Made by a program: the position numbers and the translations under genes. A DNA stretch of 64,000 nt from Candidatus Nitrotoga sp. BS (GTDB lineage: Bacteria; Pseudomonadota; Gammaproteobacteria; Burkholderiales; Gallionellaceae), in NCBI RefSeq assembly GCF_927797785.1, contig NZ_CAKMLL010000061.1, positions 44,733 to 108,732 of the forward strand. Reading direction: 5' to 3'. The notes under the pieces were generated by a model. That model was given only the letters and a program-made list of their open reading frames with translations. It had not been told where the DNA came from and made no database searches. Shown here in pieces: positions 37,744 through 47,600 of the stretch. The first letter of the stretch is position 1. Each line of letters starts with the position of its first letter.

Positions 37744-38511
37744 ATGAAAAAATATAAATCTCAACCTGTTTCCTCTTCCATCCAGGTCATCGACCGTATG
37801 GTTACTTTACTCGACGCGCTTGCCGCAGAAGGCAGCACATCGCTGAAAGTCCTCGCAGCGGAGACCGCGCTGCATCCGTCCACCGCATTCCGCATATTGA
37901 ATTCGATGATCCTGCATGGACTGGTTAGACGTGATGAGGCTGGGGCCTACTTGCTTGGGCCGCATCTCCTGCGACTGGCCGCGCAAGCGCGTATTGATCA
38001 GGATCTGCGTGCCATTGCACGGCCGGAAATGGAGTGGTTGCGCGATCAAATCGGTGAGACAGTGAATCTCACCGTGCGCCAGGGAGATGAAGTGGTCTAC
38101 GTAGAACGCGTCAGCCCTCAACGCATGATGCGTGTGGAGCAAGTGGTCGGCAGCCGCGCGCCGCTGCATGTCACCGCAGTGGGCAAGCTGATATTAGGTG
38201 AGGCGGGCGAGAGCGTGATCGACGATTATATTCACCGCACGCGCTTGCCTGCTTATACTGTAAATACGCACTGCAATCGCAAGCAGCTGCTGGCGGATAT
38301 TCAAGCCAGTCTGACTCGTGGCTACGCGCTGGATAATGAGGAAGCCGAGCTTGGCGTGGCTTGTATCGGCGTATTGGTGCGCGATGCAAGCGGTGCTGTT
38401 GTTGCCGGTTTGTCGGTGTCAGCGCCGGTGGAACGGCGCAAACTCGACTGGGTGGGTCTGGTACAGGAGACCGCGCACCGTATCTCGGCACACATGGGCT
38501 ATGCCGGGTAA
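37744..38511 (+). CDS. IclR-family transcriptional regulator
   Basis: 255-aa regulator: N-terminal winged helix (SIQVIDRMVTLLDALAAEGS, HPSTAFRILNSMILHGLVRR) and C-terminal IclR effector domain (RQGDEVVYVERV, VTAVGKLILG, GYALDNEEAELGVACIGVLV). Divergent from the TPP-enzyme gene with 73 bp between starts, the usual layout for an IclR repressor or activator and its target. The inducer is unknown; a sugar acid of the DUF1537/glycolate pathway is a reasonable guess. No other genes follow on its transcript. Confidence 0.9.
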   Translation: MKKYKSQPVSSSIQVIDRMVTLLDALAAEGSTSLKVLAAETALHPSTAFRILNSMILHGLVRRDEAGAYLLGPHLLRLAAQARIDQDLRAIARPEMEWLRDQIGETVNLTVRQGDEVVYVERVSPQRMMRVEQVVGSRAPLHVTAVGKLILGEAGESVIDDYIHRTRLPAYTVNTHCNRKQLLADIQASLTRGYALDNEEAELGVACIGVLVRDASGAVVAGLSVSAPVERRKLDWVGLVQETAHRISAHMGYAG

Positions 38512-38743
38512 GCTGCGCCAAATCGAGGTCGATTTATGACAATACGTCTTGCCCATCGTGTTTCTTTCAAAAGCATTGCAGCCGAAAGTCGATTACTACG
38601 CTCACCCCACATTGGGAAAGGCTCGAAATGGCGGAATAAAGTGTAGGCGATGGTAAAATGAACGCAATCCTCCGCGCTAAAATATGCCAACCATATATTC
38701 CACACCGAGAAAGTTGCTAACCTCGTATTGATAGGTCATTACT

Positions 38744-39673
38744 GTGCACGTATACGATACCATTGCCGCAGTGGATTTGGGTTCCAATAGCTTCCGGCTG
38801 CAAGTCGCGCGAGTGGTGGAAGATCAGATATATCTACTCGATTCCCTGAAAGAAACAGCTCGCTTGGCTGCAGGGTTAAAACCGGACAATTTTCTGGACG
38901 ACGAGTCCCAACTACGTGCCCTTGCATGCCTTAAGCGTTTTGGCGAGCATTTACGTGGCTTGCCAACCCACGTAGTAAAGGTTGTAGGTACAAGCACTTT
39001 CAGGCTGGCAAAAAATGCCCCCGCTTTTCTTGAAAAAGCAGAAGCTGCCTTGGGTTTTCCGATTAAAGTAATCACTGGTCTAGAGGAAGCGCGGCTAATT
39101 TATCTGGGCGTGGCACATTGTATGCCACCATCGCAAAATCATAGGATGGTGGTTGATATCGGTGGTGGTTCTACCGAATTCGTGATTGGCGAGGGTTTAA
39201 AGCCGCTTCGCATGGAAAGCTTGCATATGGGATGCGTCAACTATAGCAAGCGGTTTTTTGGCGACGGTAAAATGACTAAAGATGCCATGCAGCAGGCAGA
39301 ACTCGCGGCGCGCATGGCGCTACAAACAATTCGTTTTGAGTTTTCCAGTGGGGATTGGCAAGAAGCGATTGGGTCATCTGGCACAGCACGTGCATTAGCT
39401 GATTTGTTAAAGCAAAACGATTGGAGCAATGAAGGTATAACGGCAGAGGGGCTGGCAAAACTTCGCTCCATGTTACTGAAAGCAGGAGAATGCAAGCGGC
39501 TGAATACACTTGGGCTGAAACCGGATCGCATTCCTGTTTTGCCTGGCGGATTCGCCATTATGTCGGCAATTTTCACTGAATTGAATATTCAGCATATGAG
39601 CATAACGAGCGCCGCCCTGAAAGAAGGGGTGTTATATGACCTGTTGGGTCGTTTGCATCATCAAAATACCTGA
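38744..39673 (+). CDS. ppx: Ppx/GppA-family exopolyphosphatase, short form
   Basis: Hydrolyses terminal phosphates of polyphosphate or pppGpp. ASKHA-fold motifs are present: AAVDLGSNSFRLQVARV at the N-terminus and MVVDIGGGSTEFVIGEG in the middle, with GSSGTARALADLL later. GTG start at 38744 gives MHVYDTIAAVD. At 309 aa it holds only the two phosphatase domains and lacks the C-terminal HD domain of the long Ppx form. Stand-alone gene; a small hairpin follows. Confidence 0.88.
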   Translation: MHVYDTIAAVDLGSNSFRLQVARVVEDQIYLLDSLKETARLAAGLKPDNFLDDESQLRALACLKRFGEHLRGLPTHVVKVVGTSTFRLAKNAPAFLEKAEAALGFPIKVITGLEEARLIYLGVAHCMPPSQNHRMVVDIGGGSTEFVIGEGLKPLRMESLHMGCVNYSKRFFGDGKMTKDAMQQAELAARMALQTIRFEFSSGDWQEAIGSSGTARALADLLKQNDWSNEGITAEGLAKLRSMLLKAGECKRLNTLGLKPDRIPVLPGGFAIMSAIFTELNIQHMSITSAALKEGVLYDLLGRLHHQNT

Positions 39674-39691
39674 TTAGTCACGAAACACAGA

Positions 39692-39710
39692 AGGCTCATC
39701 TGGTGAGCCT
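39692..39710 (+). terminator. Small hairpin after ppx
   Basis: AGGCTCA (39692-39698) and TGAGCCT (39704-39710) around TCTGG, 20 bp after the stop; no T-run, so termination is doubtful. Confidence 0.35.
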
Positions 39711-39867
39711 GTAAAGGCGGATAATAATATGCACATACCGACAAGAGGAGATGCGCGATAGGATCAACCAGATGTTGAAGATGAATTCGTTTAGCTGATG
39801 CACTTCCAGCAGATGGCGAATCCGCGCAAGTTAAATTTGGTCTAGAGCCAAAAAAATTAAAGTTTAC

Positions 39868-41196
39868 TCACACCTCAAAAACAATTTTTATACAAAAACC
39901 AGGGTGAAGGTTTGAAGCTTCAATGCTAGCATGATGTTGAGTTGCAATTTCTTTCGCTATGGAGAGGCCTAAGCCAGATCCATACGCGTCTTTATTTTCG
40001 CCTCTGTAGAATCTCTTAAAAATATGTTGTAAATCAGACTCAGGGAGACCTAGCCCAGAATCAATAACCTCTACAGTAATATTTTGTTCATTATTGAATA
40101 TGGCGATATCTACCTTCCCGTAATTTGGAGTGTATCGAATAGCGTTATCAACTAGATTACTAAGCAGCACTTTTAACTCATGACTTACACCATCAACCAT
40201 CGCTACACTTGATGTATTTAGTCCCAAGTCTATTGATTTCACTTGAGCTAAAACTAAAAACTCTTGGATACTTTCTTTTGCAAGGTCGAGTAAATTTACT
40301 GCTTCAGTTTTCCTAATTTGATTGTTGGGTTCAATCCGCGCTAACGTAAGTAATTGACTGATCAATTGCTCAGAGCGCGTTATGCCACAACTTAAAATTT
40401 TAATTGCACTATCACGTTCTGATTTATTTTTCGCTTGTTCGACCAATGTAATTTGAAGTCTTAATGCGGTAATAGGCGTTCGTAACTCATGTGCGGCATC
40501 CGAAGTAAACCGCTTTAACAACGCGACCGTATCAGAAACTTTACCCATAAACATATTAAGTGAATTTACTAAAGGTTTAATTTCACTTGGTATTTTTTCT
40601 GTTGCAAAAGGTTTTAGATCAAGACTTTGGCGATGCTCAATTTCCTCAGAAAGCACTGACAGAGGACGAAGCGCTTTACTAATCGCTAAAAAAATCAGTA
40701 TGACCAATACAGGTATGAGCACTAGCTGTGAGGTCATTAGACTCACCGCAGTTTCTTTGATAGTGAGCTGTCTTAGCTTTAAAGATTGCGCAACCTGGAT
40801 GGTTTCATTTTTGACTTGAATTGAAAAAAAACGCCATTGCTTACCCATGTATCGTTGGGTTGATAAGCCAAGAGTAGAGGGCAAAGGTACTTTTTCCTCG
40901 GGATGAGAAACGTACAGCATGGTGCCATCTTGCGCTAACACGCGCACGTAAAATTCCTGCTCTTTTTCAATTTCTGTATGACTTCCAACTGGACTATTAA
41001 TATATAAACGCGAACTATCATGAATCGCAAGATGTTGAGCTTCTATTGCACTCGCTACTTGCTGCAGGGTGGCATCGTATAACTCGTCTAACTCATTTTT
41101 ACTGACTACATAAGAAGCCCAGCTGATTAGCCCATACACAATCAGTACCGACAATGAGATATATATGAGTAAAAAACGCTTGATAGAGCGATTCAT
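39868..41196 (-). CDS. Sensor histidine kinase of the metal-efflux regulatory pair
   Basis: 442-aa membrane kinase: membrane segments at about 8-30 and 155-178 bound a roughly 120-residue periplasmic sensor, then HAMP, H-box (FTSDAAHELRTPITALRLQ) and ATPase boxes (LLSNLVDNAIRYTPNYGK, DSGLGLPESDLQHIFKRFYR, GSGLGLSIAKEIA). Resembles QseC/PmrB-type kinases. The response regulator gene lies 19 bp upstream on the same strand. Because the pair is divergent from an RND metal exporter, it probably senses periplasmic metal; the sensor has no obvious His-rich motif. Confidence 0.88.
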   Translation of the reverse strand: MNRSIKRFLLIYISLSVLIVYGLISWASYVVSKNELDELYDATLQQVASAIEAQHLAIHDSSRLYINSPVGSHTEIEKEQEFYVRVLAQDGTMLYVSHPEEKVPLPSTLGLSTQRYMGKQWRFFSIQVKNETIQVAQSLKLRQLTIKETAVSLMTSQLVLIPVLVILIFLAISKALRPLSVLSEEIEHRQSLDLKPFATEKIPSEIKPLVNSLNMFMGKVSDTVALLKRFTSDAAHELRTPITALRLQITLVEQAKNKSERDSAIKILSCGITRSEQLISQLLTLARIEPNNQIRKTEAVNLLDLAKESIQEFLVLAQVKSIDLGLNTSSVAMVDGVSHELKVLLSNLVDNAIRYTPNYGKVDIAIFNNEQNITVEVIDSGLGLPESDLQHIFKRFYRGENKDAYGSGLGLSIAKEIATQHHASIEASNLHPGFCIKIVFEV

Positions 41197-41215
41197 TTAA
41201 GTGCCTGAAAAATTT

Positions 41216-41872
41216 TCAGCATTTAGGAAAGGTGTAGCCAACGCCACGAATATTCATAATGATTTTTGATCCAAATTTACGTCTGATTATGTGAATATGT
41301 ACTTCAATTGCATTACTCTCGATTTCGTCACCCCAACCATAGATTTTTTCTTCCAATTGATTTATTGAGAAGATAACGCCAGGATTTTCAAGCAATGTTT
41401 GCATAATGCCGAAAGCTCTAATTGATAAACGCTCGGACACATTTCCATAAGTCATTGTGTAGGTGGCGGGGTCTAATGATGCACCAGCGTATTGAATAAG
41501 AGGATTGCTTCTACTTTCTTTACGTCTTGTTAAGGCACGAATTCTGGCTACCAACTCATCAATCGCAAATGGCTTAAGCAGATAATCATCGGCTCCGCTA
41601 TCCAGCCCTCTAACGCGATCCTCAATACTATCTCTTGCTGTAATGATAAGCACTGGCGTTGTATTTCCCGCAGAGCGTAATTGCGTCAGGTATTCGATAC
41701 CAGAGCGTTTTGGCAAACCTAAATCCAATAAAATAAGGTCATAGGTTTCCAGGCTTATTGTATGTTCGGCAGCAAATGTATCTTGCACCCAATTGACTAC
41801 GTAGGTTTTCAAAGCCTTTTTAAGACTTTGCCCAATCATCAAATCATCCTCAACTAAGAGTATTCGCACCAC
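41216..41872 (-). CDS. OmpR/PhoB-type response regulator (QseB/PmrA-like)
   Basis: 218-aa regulator: receiver with VEDD near 7-10, phospho-acceptor Asp50 (LILLDLGLPK), conserved Thr and Lys (LIITARD, LLKPFAIDEL), then a C-terminal winged helix (NQLEEKIYGWGDEIESNAIEV, IRRKFGSKIIMNIRGVGY). First gene of the regulatory operon. Its promoter shares a 170-bp divergent space with the efflux operon, where two PmrA-like boxes are seen (41947-41994), so autoregulation and activation of efflux are likely. Confidence 0.9.
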   Translation of the reverse strand: MVRILLVEDDLMIGQSLKKALKTYVVNWVQDTFAAEHTISLETYDLILLDLGLPKRSGIEYLTQLRSAGNTTPVLIITARDSIEDRVRGLDSGADDYLLKPFAIDELVARIRALTRRKESRSNPLIQYAGASLDPATYTMTYGNVSERLSIRAFGIMQTLLENPGVIFSINQLEEKIYGWGDEIESNAIEVHIHIIRRKFGSKIIMNIRGVGYTFPKC

Positions 41873-41946
41873 ATTGTTCCTAATGTTGAGTTAGTTAAAA
41901 AAATTTAACCCCCTACAAACCGAGACTTGCATTTTGCTACGATTAA

Positions 41947-41994
41947 CTTAATGGAAACTTAACATCAATCCTTAATCTTTAAGTTTCCATTAAG
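41947..41994. promoter_or_regulatory. Divergent double operator: 16-bp inverted repeat containing CTTAAT-N5-CTTAAC boxes
   Basis: CTTAATGGAAACTTAA (41947-41962) is repeated exactly inverted as TTAAGTTTCCATTAAG (41979-41994). Each arm by itself is a direct repeat CTTAAT-N5-CTTAA(C/A), the spacing of PmrA/QseB-type OmpR regulators, one facing each divergent operon. Confidence 0.75.
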
Positions 41995-42041
41995 TTTGCA
42001 TCTTTACATTACGTACATTCTATTTAAGCACGTTAATTAAA

Positions 42042-43397
42042 ATGCAATTTAAATCGACACTATTTCTTAAAAGCGCAGCCATTCTATTTGCCAGCCTATC
42101 GGTATTGGCCGGTTGCCAATCGATTCCTGAAATAGCAGATCAATCTAAGGTCATGCAAAATACGATTGCATACGATCAGCAGTTAACTAACGGCGCTTCA
42201 CCTGAAACACTGGATGGTGCAGCAAAACTGCGATCACAAATGCTATTGACCGAGTTGGAGGCTGTGCACTACGCATTAAATAACAATGCCGCATTTAAAT
42301 CATTACTAATTGATTTAAAAATAGCAAAAGCGGACTTAGTCAATGCAGGCTTACTACCTAACCCCGAGTTTCTTTTTTCATTTGGTGTCACAAATAAGCC
42401 CTATCGATATGCCATAGACTTACCTTTAGAAGCGCTTTGGTTGCGTCCTATTAGAATCCGCTCAATGAAGAGTGAGGCAGATGCAATTACTTACAAGCTA
42501 ACGCAATCTGGGCTTAATCTGATCAAAGATGTACGTGTGGCTTACGCACAATCAGTGTTGGCACAAGAGCGATTAAGTGTGGCTGATACTTCTAGTCAAT
42601 TGCGCGCCAGAATATATACCTTATCAATTAAGCGTCTTGAGGCTGGCGATTTGAATGGTAAAGACATACTCATTGCGAAAAATGATGCGGTAATCGCACA
42701 GCGTGACTGGGAACTGGCGCAGTACGATGTAAAAATCAAACAGGAGATACTTTTAAATCTGCTTGGTGCATCGCAAAAACATCGCAATATTACGTTGTCT
42801 TCAAATGTGATTCCTGCTTGCCAAGATGAAGAAATCGACAAATTATTAAGCACTGCGCTCACACAACGTCCAGATTTGATAGCCGCGCAATTTTCAATTG
42901 ATTCTGCAAAGGAAAAAATCAAGCTATCTAATTTGAATTGGTTAAAACTCACAGCTACGGCAGATGCCACCAGTGGACAAAACAATGGGCACACGCTTGG
43001 GCCATCTGTCAGAACGACCTTACCAATACTCAACCAGAATCAAGGTGCTGTTAGCAGAGCAGAGGCAGAATTAGAACGCGCTGAGTTAAACCTTGAGGTT
43101 TTAAAGCAGCAAGCAATTCTGGAAATCAGAACGTCATATCTTCAATATCAGCAATCTTGCCATGACTGGAATGTGTTGCAAGAAAAGCTGATGCCATCAA
43201 TTCAACAAATGATCCAACTCACAGAACAAGCCTATCAAGAGGGTGATATTTCATATTTACAAACGCTGGAAGCAAACCGTCAGTTTGTGGATATACAGAT
43301 GAGACAAGTGCAATTAAAAGCAGATCTCATCAGTAAACAGGCAGAAATAACACGTAATCTTAGTCAAAAAGCCAAAGGTAACTTAAATGAAAGTTAA
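42042..43397 (+). CDS. CzcC/CusC-like outer membrane lipoprotein of an RND exporter
   Basis: 451-aa TolC-family protein. The N-terminal lipoprotein signal has the lipobox LAGC (Cys at about residue 24), followed by the helical OEP repeats (LLTELEAVHYALNNNAAFKS, YLQTLEANRQFVDIQ). Outer-membrane exit duct of the tripartite exporter. The gene ends 11 bp inside the next one, so translation is coupled. Operon order is C-B-A as in czc and cus systems. Metal specificity not readable from this subunit. Confidence 0.86.
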   Translation: MQFKSTLFLKSAAILFASLSVLAGCQSIPEIADQSKVMQNTIAYDQQLTNGASPETLDGAAKLRSQMLLTELEAVHYALNNNAAFKSLLIDLKIAKADLVNAGLLPNPEFLFSFGVTNKPYRYAIDLPLEALWLRPIRIRSMKSEADAITYKLTQSGLNLIKDVRVAYAQSVLAQERLSVADTSSQLRARIYTLSIKRLEAGDLNGKDILIAKNDAVIAQRDWELAQYDVKIKQEILLNLLGASQKHRNITLSSNVIPACQDEEIDKLLSTALTQRPDLIAAQFSIDSAKEKIKLSNLNWLKLTATADATSGQNNGHTLGPSVRTTLPILNQNQGAVSRAEAELERAELNLEVLKQQAILEIRTSYLQYQQSCHDWNVLQEKLMPSIQQMIQLTEQAYQEGDISYLQTLEANRQFVDIQMRQVQLKADLISKQAEITRNLSQKAKGNLNES

Positions 43398-44640
43398 GCC
43401 ATTTAAATTTGAATTCATAAAACATAACCCAAAAATTGGATTAATGTTGATAGCAGGCTTTTTGATTATAACAATTTGTTTTGTTTCATTAAAACTGATT
43501 GCAAAGCCTGCTGAGGTGCGCGAAAAAAATGTAACCAAGCAAGCGATTACGCACGAAAGTGACTTGAATACAGTACACATTAGCGATGAAACTTATCGTA
43601 AATTAGGTATTGAAATTGCGCTAGTCAAACGTGAAGCGATTTCAAAAAATAAAAATTACGGCGGCGAAGTAATGGTGCCAATTGGTGGTAAAGCCAGCGT
43701 CACTGCACCCATTTCTGGAAAGCTGGTGTCTTCTTCGCCAGAAGCTCTACGCCCTGGTGCGCAGGTAAATGTAGGACAGTTGCTTTATCGAATCCAACCC
43801 ATGTTAACTGCAGATGCACGTGCAAATATGGTCACCGCTTTGGCCGATGCCAATAGCTTGGTAAATACGTCTAAAACACAAGTTGATGCGTCACAGATTG
43901 CCTTAGCGCGCGCTAAAAAACTACTCGCTGATTTGGTAGGAAGTAAGCGCAATGTCGATGATGCATATGCAAATTTTGAAGTTTCTCAGAGAAATCTAGA
44001 GGCCGCGAAGGTAAAGCAGAATGCATTATCACAAGTTGTGAATGTTGGCACCATTGCGCCAATTGATGTAAAGGCACCGCAATCTGGCACGATCACCAAT
44101 ATTTTTTCAGTACCTGAGCAATTGGTTTCAGCTGGAAATCCAATTATTGAGATTTCAGAATTACATACACTTTGGGTGCGAGTGCCTGTTCCAGTAGGTG
44201 AGATAAATGAAATTGACCAGCAGGCTGATGCAAAGGTCAGTCTGCTTGGCTCAGGAACTAACGCAAAACTGTTTACTGCAAAGCCTATCTCTGCCACACC
44301 AACGGCTGATCCGTTAACAAGCTCTGCGCATCTGTACTATGCAATCCAGAATGATCAATCCGCTTTCCGACCTGCTGAACGGGTATCTGTATCTCTTAAC
44401 ACTTTTAATAATAAACAAACAATATTGACGATTCCTTGGAGTGCAGTTGTGTTCGATATTCATGGAGGCAGCTGGGTTTATACGCAAAAATCAAGCACTA
44501 CCTTTGAGCGCAAGCGCGTATTTTTAGAGCGTGTGAGTAGTGGTAATGCTGTGATGAGCGAAGGCCCAGCAGTAGGTTCGAAAATTGTGGTGAATGGCGC
44601 TTTAGAGCTGTTTGGAGTTGAAACAGGTTTCGCACATTAA
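43387..44640 (+). CDS. CzcB/CusB-like membrane fusion protein
   Basis: 417-aa periplasmic adaptor. A single N-terminal membrane segment (GLMLIAGFLIITICFVSLKL, about residues 18-38), a lipoyl-like half (ITAPISGKLVSS-type region at about 100-120), a coiled-coil hairpin (about 140-215), a second lipoyl half (APIDVKAPQSGTITNIFSVP) and beta-barrel domains to the end. I see no long His- or Met-rich N-terminal metal-binding stretch. Start at 43387 overlaps the CzcC-like gene by 11 bp; the RND gene follows 19 bp later. Confidence 0.88.
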   Translation: MKVKPFKFEFIKHNPKIGLMLIAGFLIITICFVSLKLIAKPAEVREKNVTKQAITHESDLNTVHISDETYRKLGIEIALVKREAISKNKNYGGEVMVPIGGKASVTAPISGKLVSSSPEALRPGAQVNVGQLLYRIQPMLTADARANMVTALADANSLVNTSKTQVDASQIALARAKKLLADLVGSKRNVDDAYANFEVSQRNLEAAKVKQNALSQVVNVGTIAPIDVKAPQSGTITNIFSVPEQLVSAGNPIIEISELHTLWVRVPVPVGEINEIDQQADAKVSLLGSGTNAKLFTAKPISATPTADPLTSSAHLYYAIQNDQSAFRPAERVSVSLNTFNNKQTILTIPWSAVVFDIHGGSWVYTQKSSTTFERKRVFLERVSSGNAVMSEGPAVGSKIVVNGALELFGVETGFAH

Positions 44641-44659
44641 ATACGGTAGGTAACCTAAC

Positions 44660-47600
44660 ATGTTAAAGAATATGATTTATTCTGCGGTCAATGGTCGTCA
44701 CGCAGTACTGTTTCTATCGATAGTAATCATGTTGGTTGGTTTATTTGCGGCAAAGCAAGCCCCTTTAGATGTATTCCCCGAGTTTGCCCCAATAAAAGTC
44801 GAAATTCAGACAGAAGCGCCAGGACTATCTACGGAAGAAACCGAGCAACTAATTAGCATGCCATTGGAGCAACTACTGAACGGAACGCCGCACCTGAAAA
44901 CGATACGTTCTAAATCAGTCGTGGGGCTGTCTTCTGTTGTCATGCTTTTCGAGGAAGGCACAAATATACAAGAAGCAAGACAGTTTGTTCAAGAGCGATT
45001 AAGTCTGGCGGCCACCCGGTTACCCGTTGTCGCAAAAGCACCCGTATTGATGCCACCATTGTCATCACTTTCGCGCGTTTTGAAGATTGGCGTTTCCTCA
45101 AAACAGTTATCACAAATGGATATCAGTAACATAACCATGTGGACGATACGTCCTCGGTTAATGTCGGTACCCGGTATTGCAAATGTTGCTGTTTGGGGGC
45201 AGCGCGATAAGCAATTACAAATAGTGATTGACCCTAATCGTTTGCGCGCAGCTGGACTGACCATACCACAGATAATTAAGGCCGCTGGCGATGCTGCCAG
45301 CATTGAGTCGGGAGGGTTTGTAGATACACCGAATCAACGCATCGCGCTGCGTCATAAAAACCTGAGTACGCAACCTGATGAACTAGCAAAAATAGTGGTA
45401 GATTTTAAAAACGGTTCTCCAGTTCGATTGGGAGATGTTGCTGAAATTACTATCGGCAGTCCACCACCAATAGGCGATGCAGTCATTAATCATGGTGATG
45501 GATTATTACTGATTGTAGAAAAACACCCGAATGCCAATACGATAGAGGTCACAAAAAATGTAGAACTTGCACTTGCCGAGTTGAAGCTAGCGCTTCATCA
45601 GCTTGAGATTGATTCAACCATTTTTAGACCAGCGACCTTTATTGAGCGTGCTATCCAAAACCTACAAAATGCACTGTTAATTGGTGCGGTTTTAGTGATG
45701 GGCATCTTGATGATTTTTTTACGCAACAAACGTGCTGCGTTCATCAGTATTTGCGCTATTCCATTATCTTTAATCACTGCTGTATTGGTGTTAACAATAT
45801 TTAATATAGGCATCAATACCATGGTTATCGCAGGACTTGTCATCGCATTAGGTGAGGTAGTCGACGATGCCATTATTGATGTTGAAAACATCATTAGGCG
45901 CTTGAAATTAAACCAGCTTTCAGAGAAACCCAAATCCAAACTCAACGTGATTGTAAACGCCTCATTAGAGGTGCGTAGCGCCGTGGTATATGCCACGATG
46001 ATCGTGATGGTCGTTTTTCTGCCGGTTTTATTTTTAGATGGCATCGCAGGTGCTTTTTTTAAACCATTAGCCACAGCTTATTTGCTTGCCATTCTGGCCT
46101 CGCTAGTCGTTGCGCTCACGGTCACACCTGCTTTGTCTTATTTCCTGTTGAAATCTGAATCAGATGACAAGGAAATCAGCCAGGTGACGTGGTTACGTAA
46201 CCGTTACGCCAAGTTGTTAGATGTCTTTTTAATCAATCCCAAAAAAATTGTGGTCACAACTTTACTAGCATTTTCAATTGCGGGTACGGGCTCACTTTTC
46301 TTGGGATCAGAATTTTTACCCAAGTTTAAAGAGACTGATTTCTTGATGCACTTTCTCGAACGACCAGGCTCATCAATTGAGCAAATGAAAAAAATGAGCA
46401 TACGTGCGAGCAATGATTTGCTTGCGATTCCCGGTGTTAGAAATTTTGGTGCGCATATTGGTCGTGCAGAAGCCGCAGATGAAGTGGTCGGCCCAAACTT
46501 TACCGAGCTATGGATTAGTATTGATCCTGAGCTGAATTATGACAAAACTGTCGCCTCGATTCAGCAGGCCATGCAAGGCTATTCTGGCATTTTTGCTGAT
46601 GTACAAACCTATCTGAAAGAACGTAGTAAAGAAGTGTTATCTGGAACCAGCTCTAGCATTGTGGTGCGGCTTTTTGGTCCTGATTTAGCTGTATTACGGC
46701 AGCAAGCTGAAGCGATCAAAAGCACAATGCAATCCGTTGATGGTGTAACAGATTTAAAAGTTGAGCCACAAGTGTTGGTGCCGCAAATTGAAATCCGCCT
46801 TAAACAGGATGCAGCTCAGCGTTACGGCATTAATACCAATGATATTCGCAAAGTAACCAGTATGGTATTGAAAGGAACCAAGGTAGGTGAAGTATATGAA
46901 ACGCAACAAAAGGTAGATGTCGTGATCATCGGCAATGCCGACAGTAAATTAGACCTGTCTGCAATTCAGCAATTACCCATAGACTCACCTTTTGGATCTC
47001 AATTAAGAATTAAAGATGTGGCAGACGTTTATTTTGTAGGCATGCCAAATGAAATCAAGCGCGAAGCAGTATCTAGACGTATTGATATTGTAGCCAACGC
47101 CAAAAATAGAGATCTAGGCGCAGTTGCTTCTGACATTGAAAACAAAGTTTTAAAGATGCAATTTCCCTCTGGCTATTACCCGCAATTTTTAGGTGAATAT
47201 ACAGCACAAAAAGCAGCGAAAAATAGATTGGCAGGACTATCTATTTTGATGTTATTTGCCATTGTATTGATTGTATACGTTGATTTTAAATCCTACCGCC
47301 ATACCTTGATATTAGTCGCTTCCTTACCATTTGCACTCATTGGCGGCGTGATTGGCGTGTTTATTTCAGGAGGTGTCGTTTCACTAGGCTCAATGGTGGG
47401 ATTTATCGCTGTACTGGGTATCGCGGCCAGAAACGGCATTTTACTCATCAGCCATTATCGACATTTGATAATCAGTGAAAATGTTGCAATGAGTAGCATT
47501 GAGCTCATTAAACGTGGTTCAAATGAGCGGCTTATTCCCATTTTAATGACTGCACTCGCAACCTCTTTAGCATTATTACCCATCATATTTAAAGGCCCTA

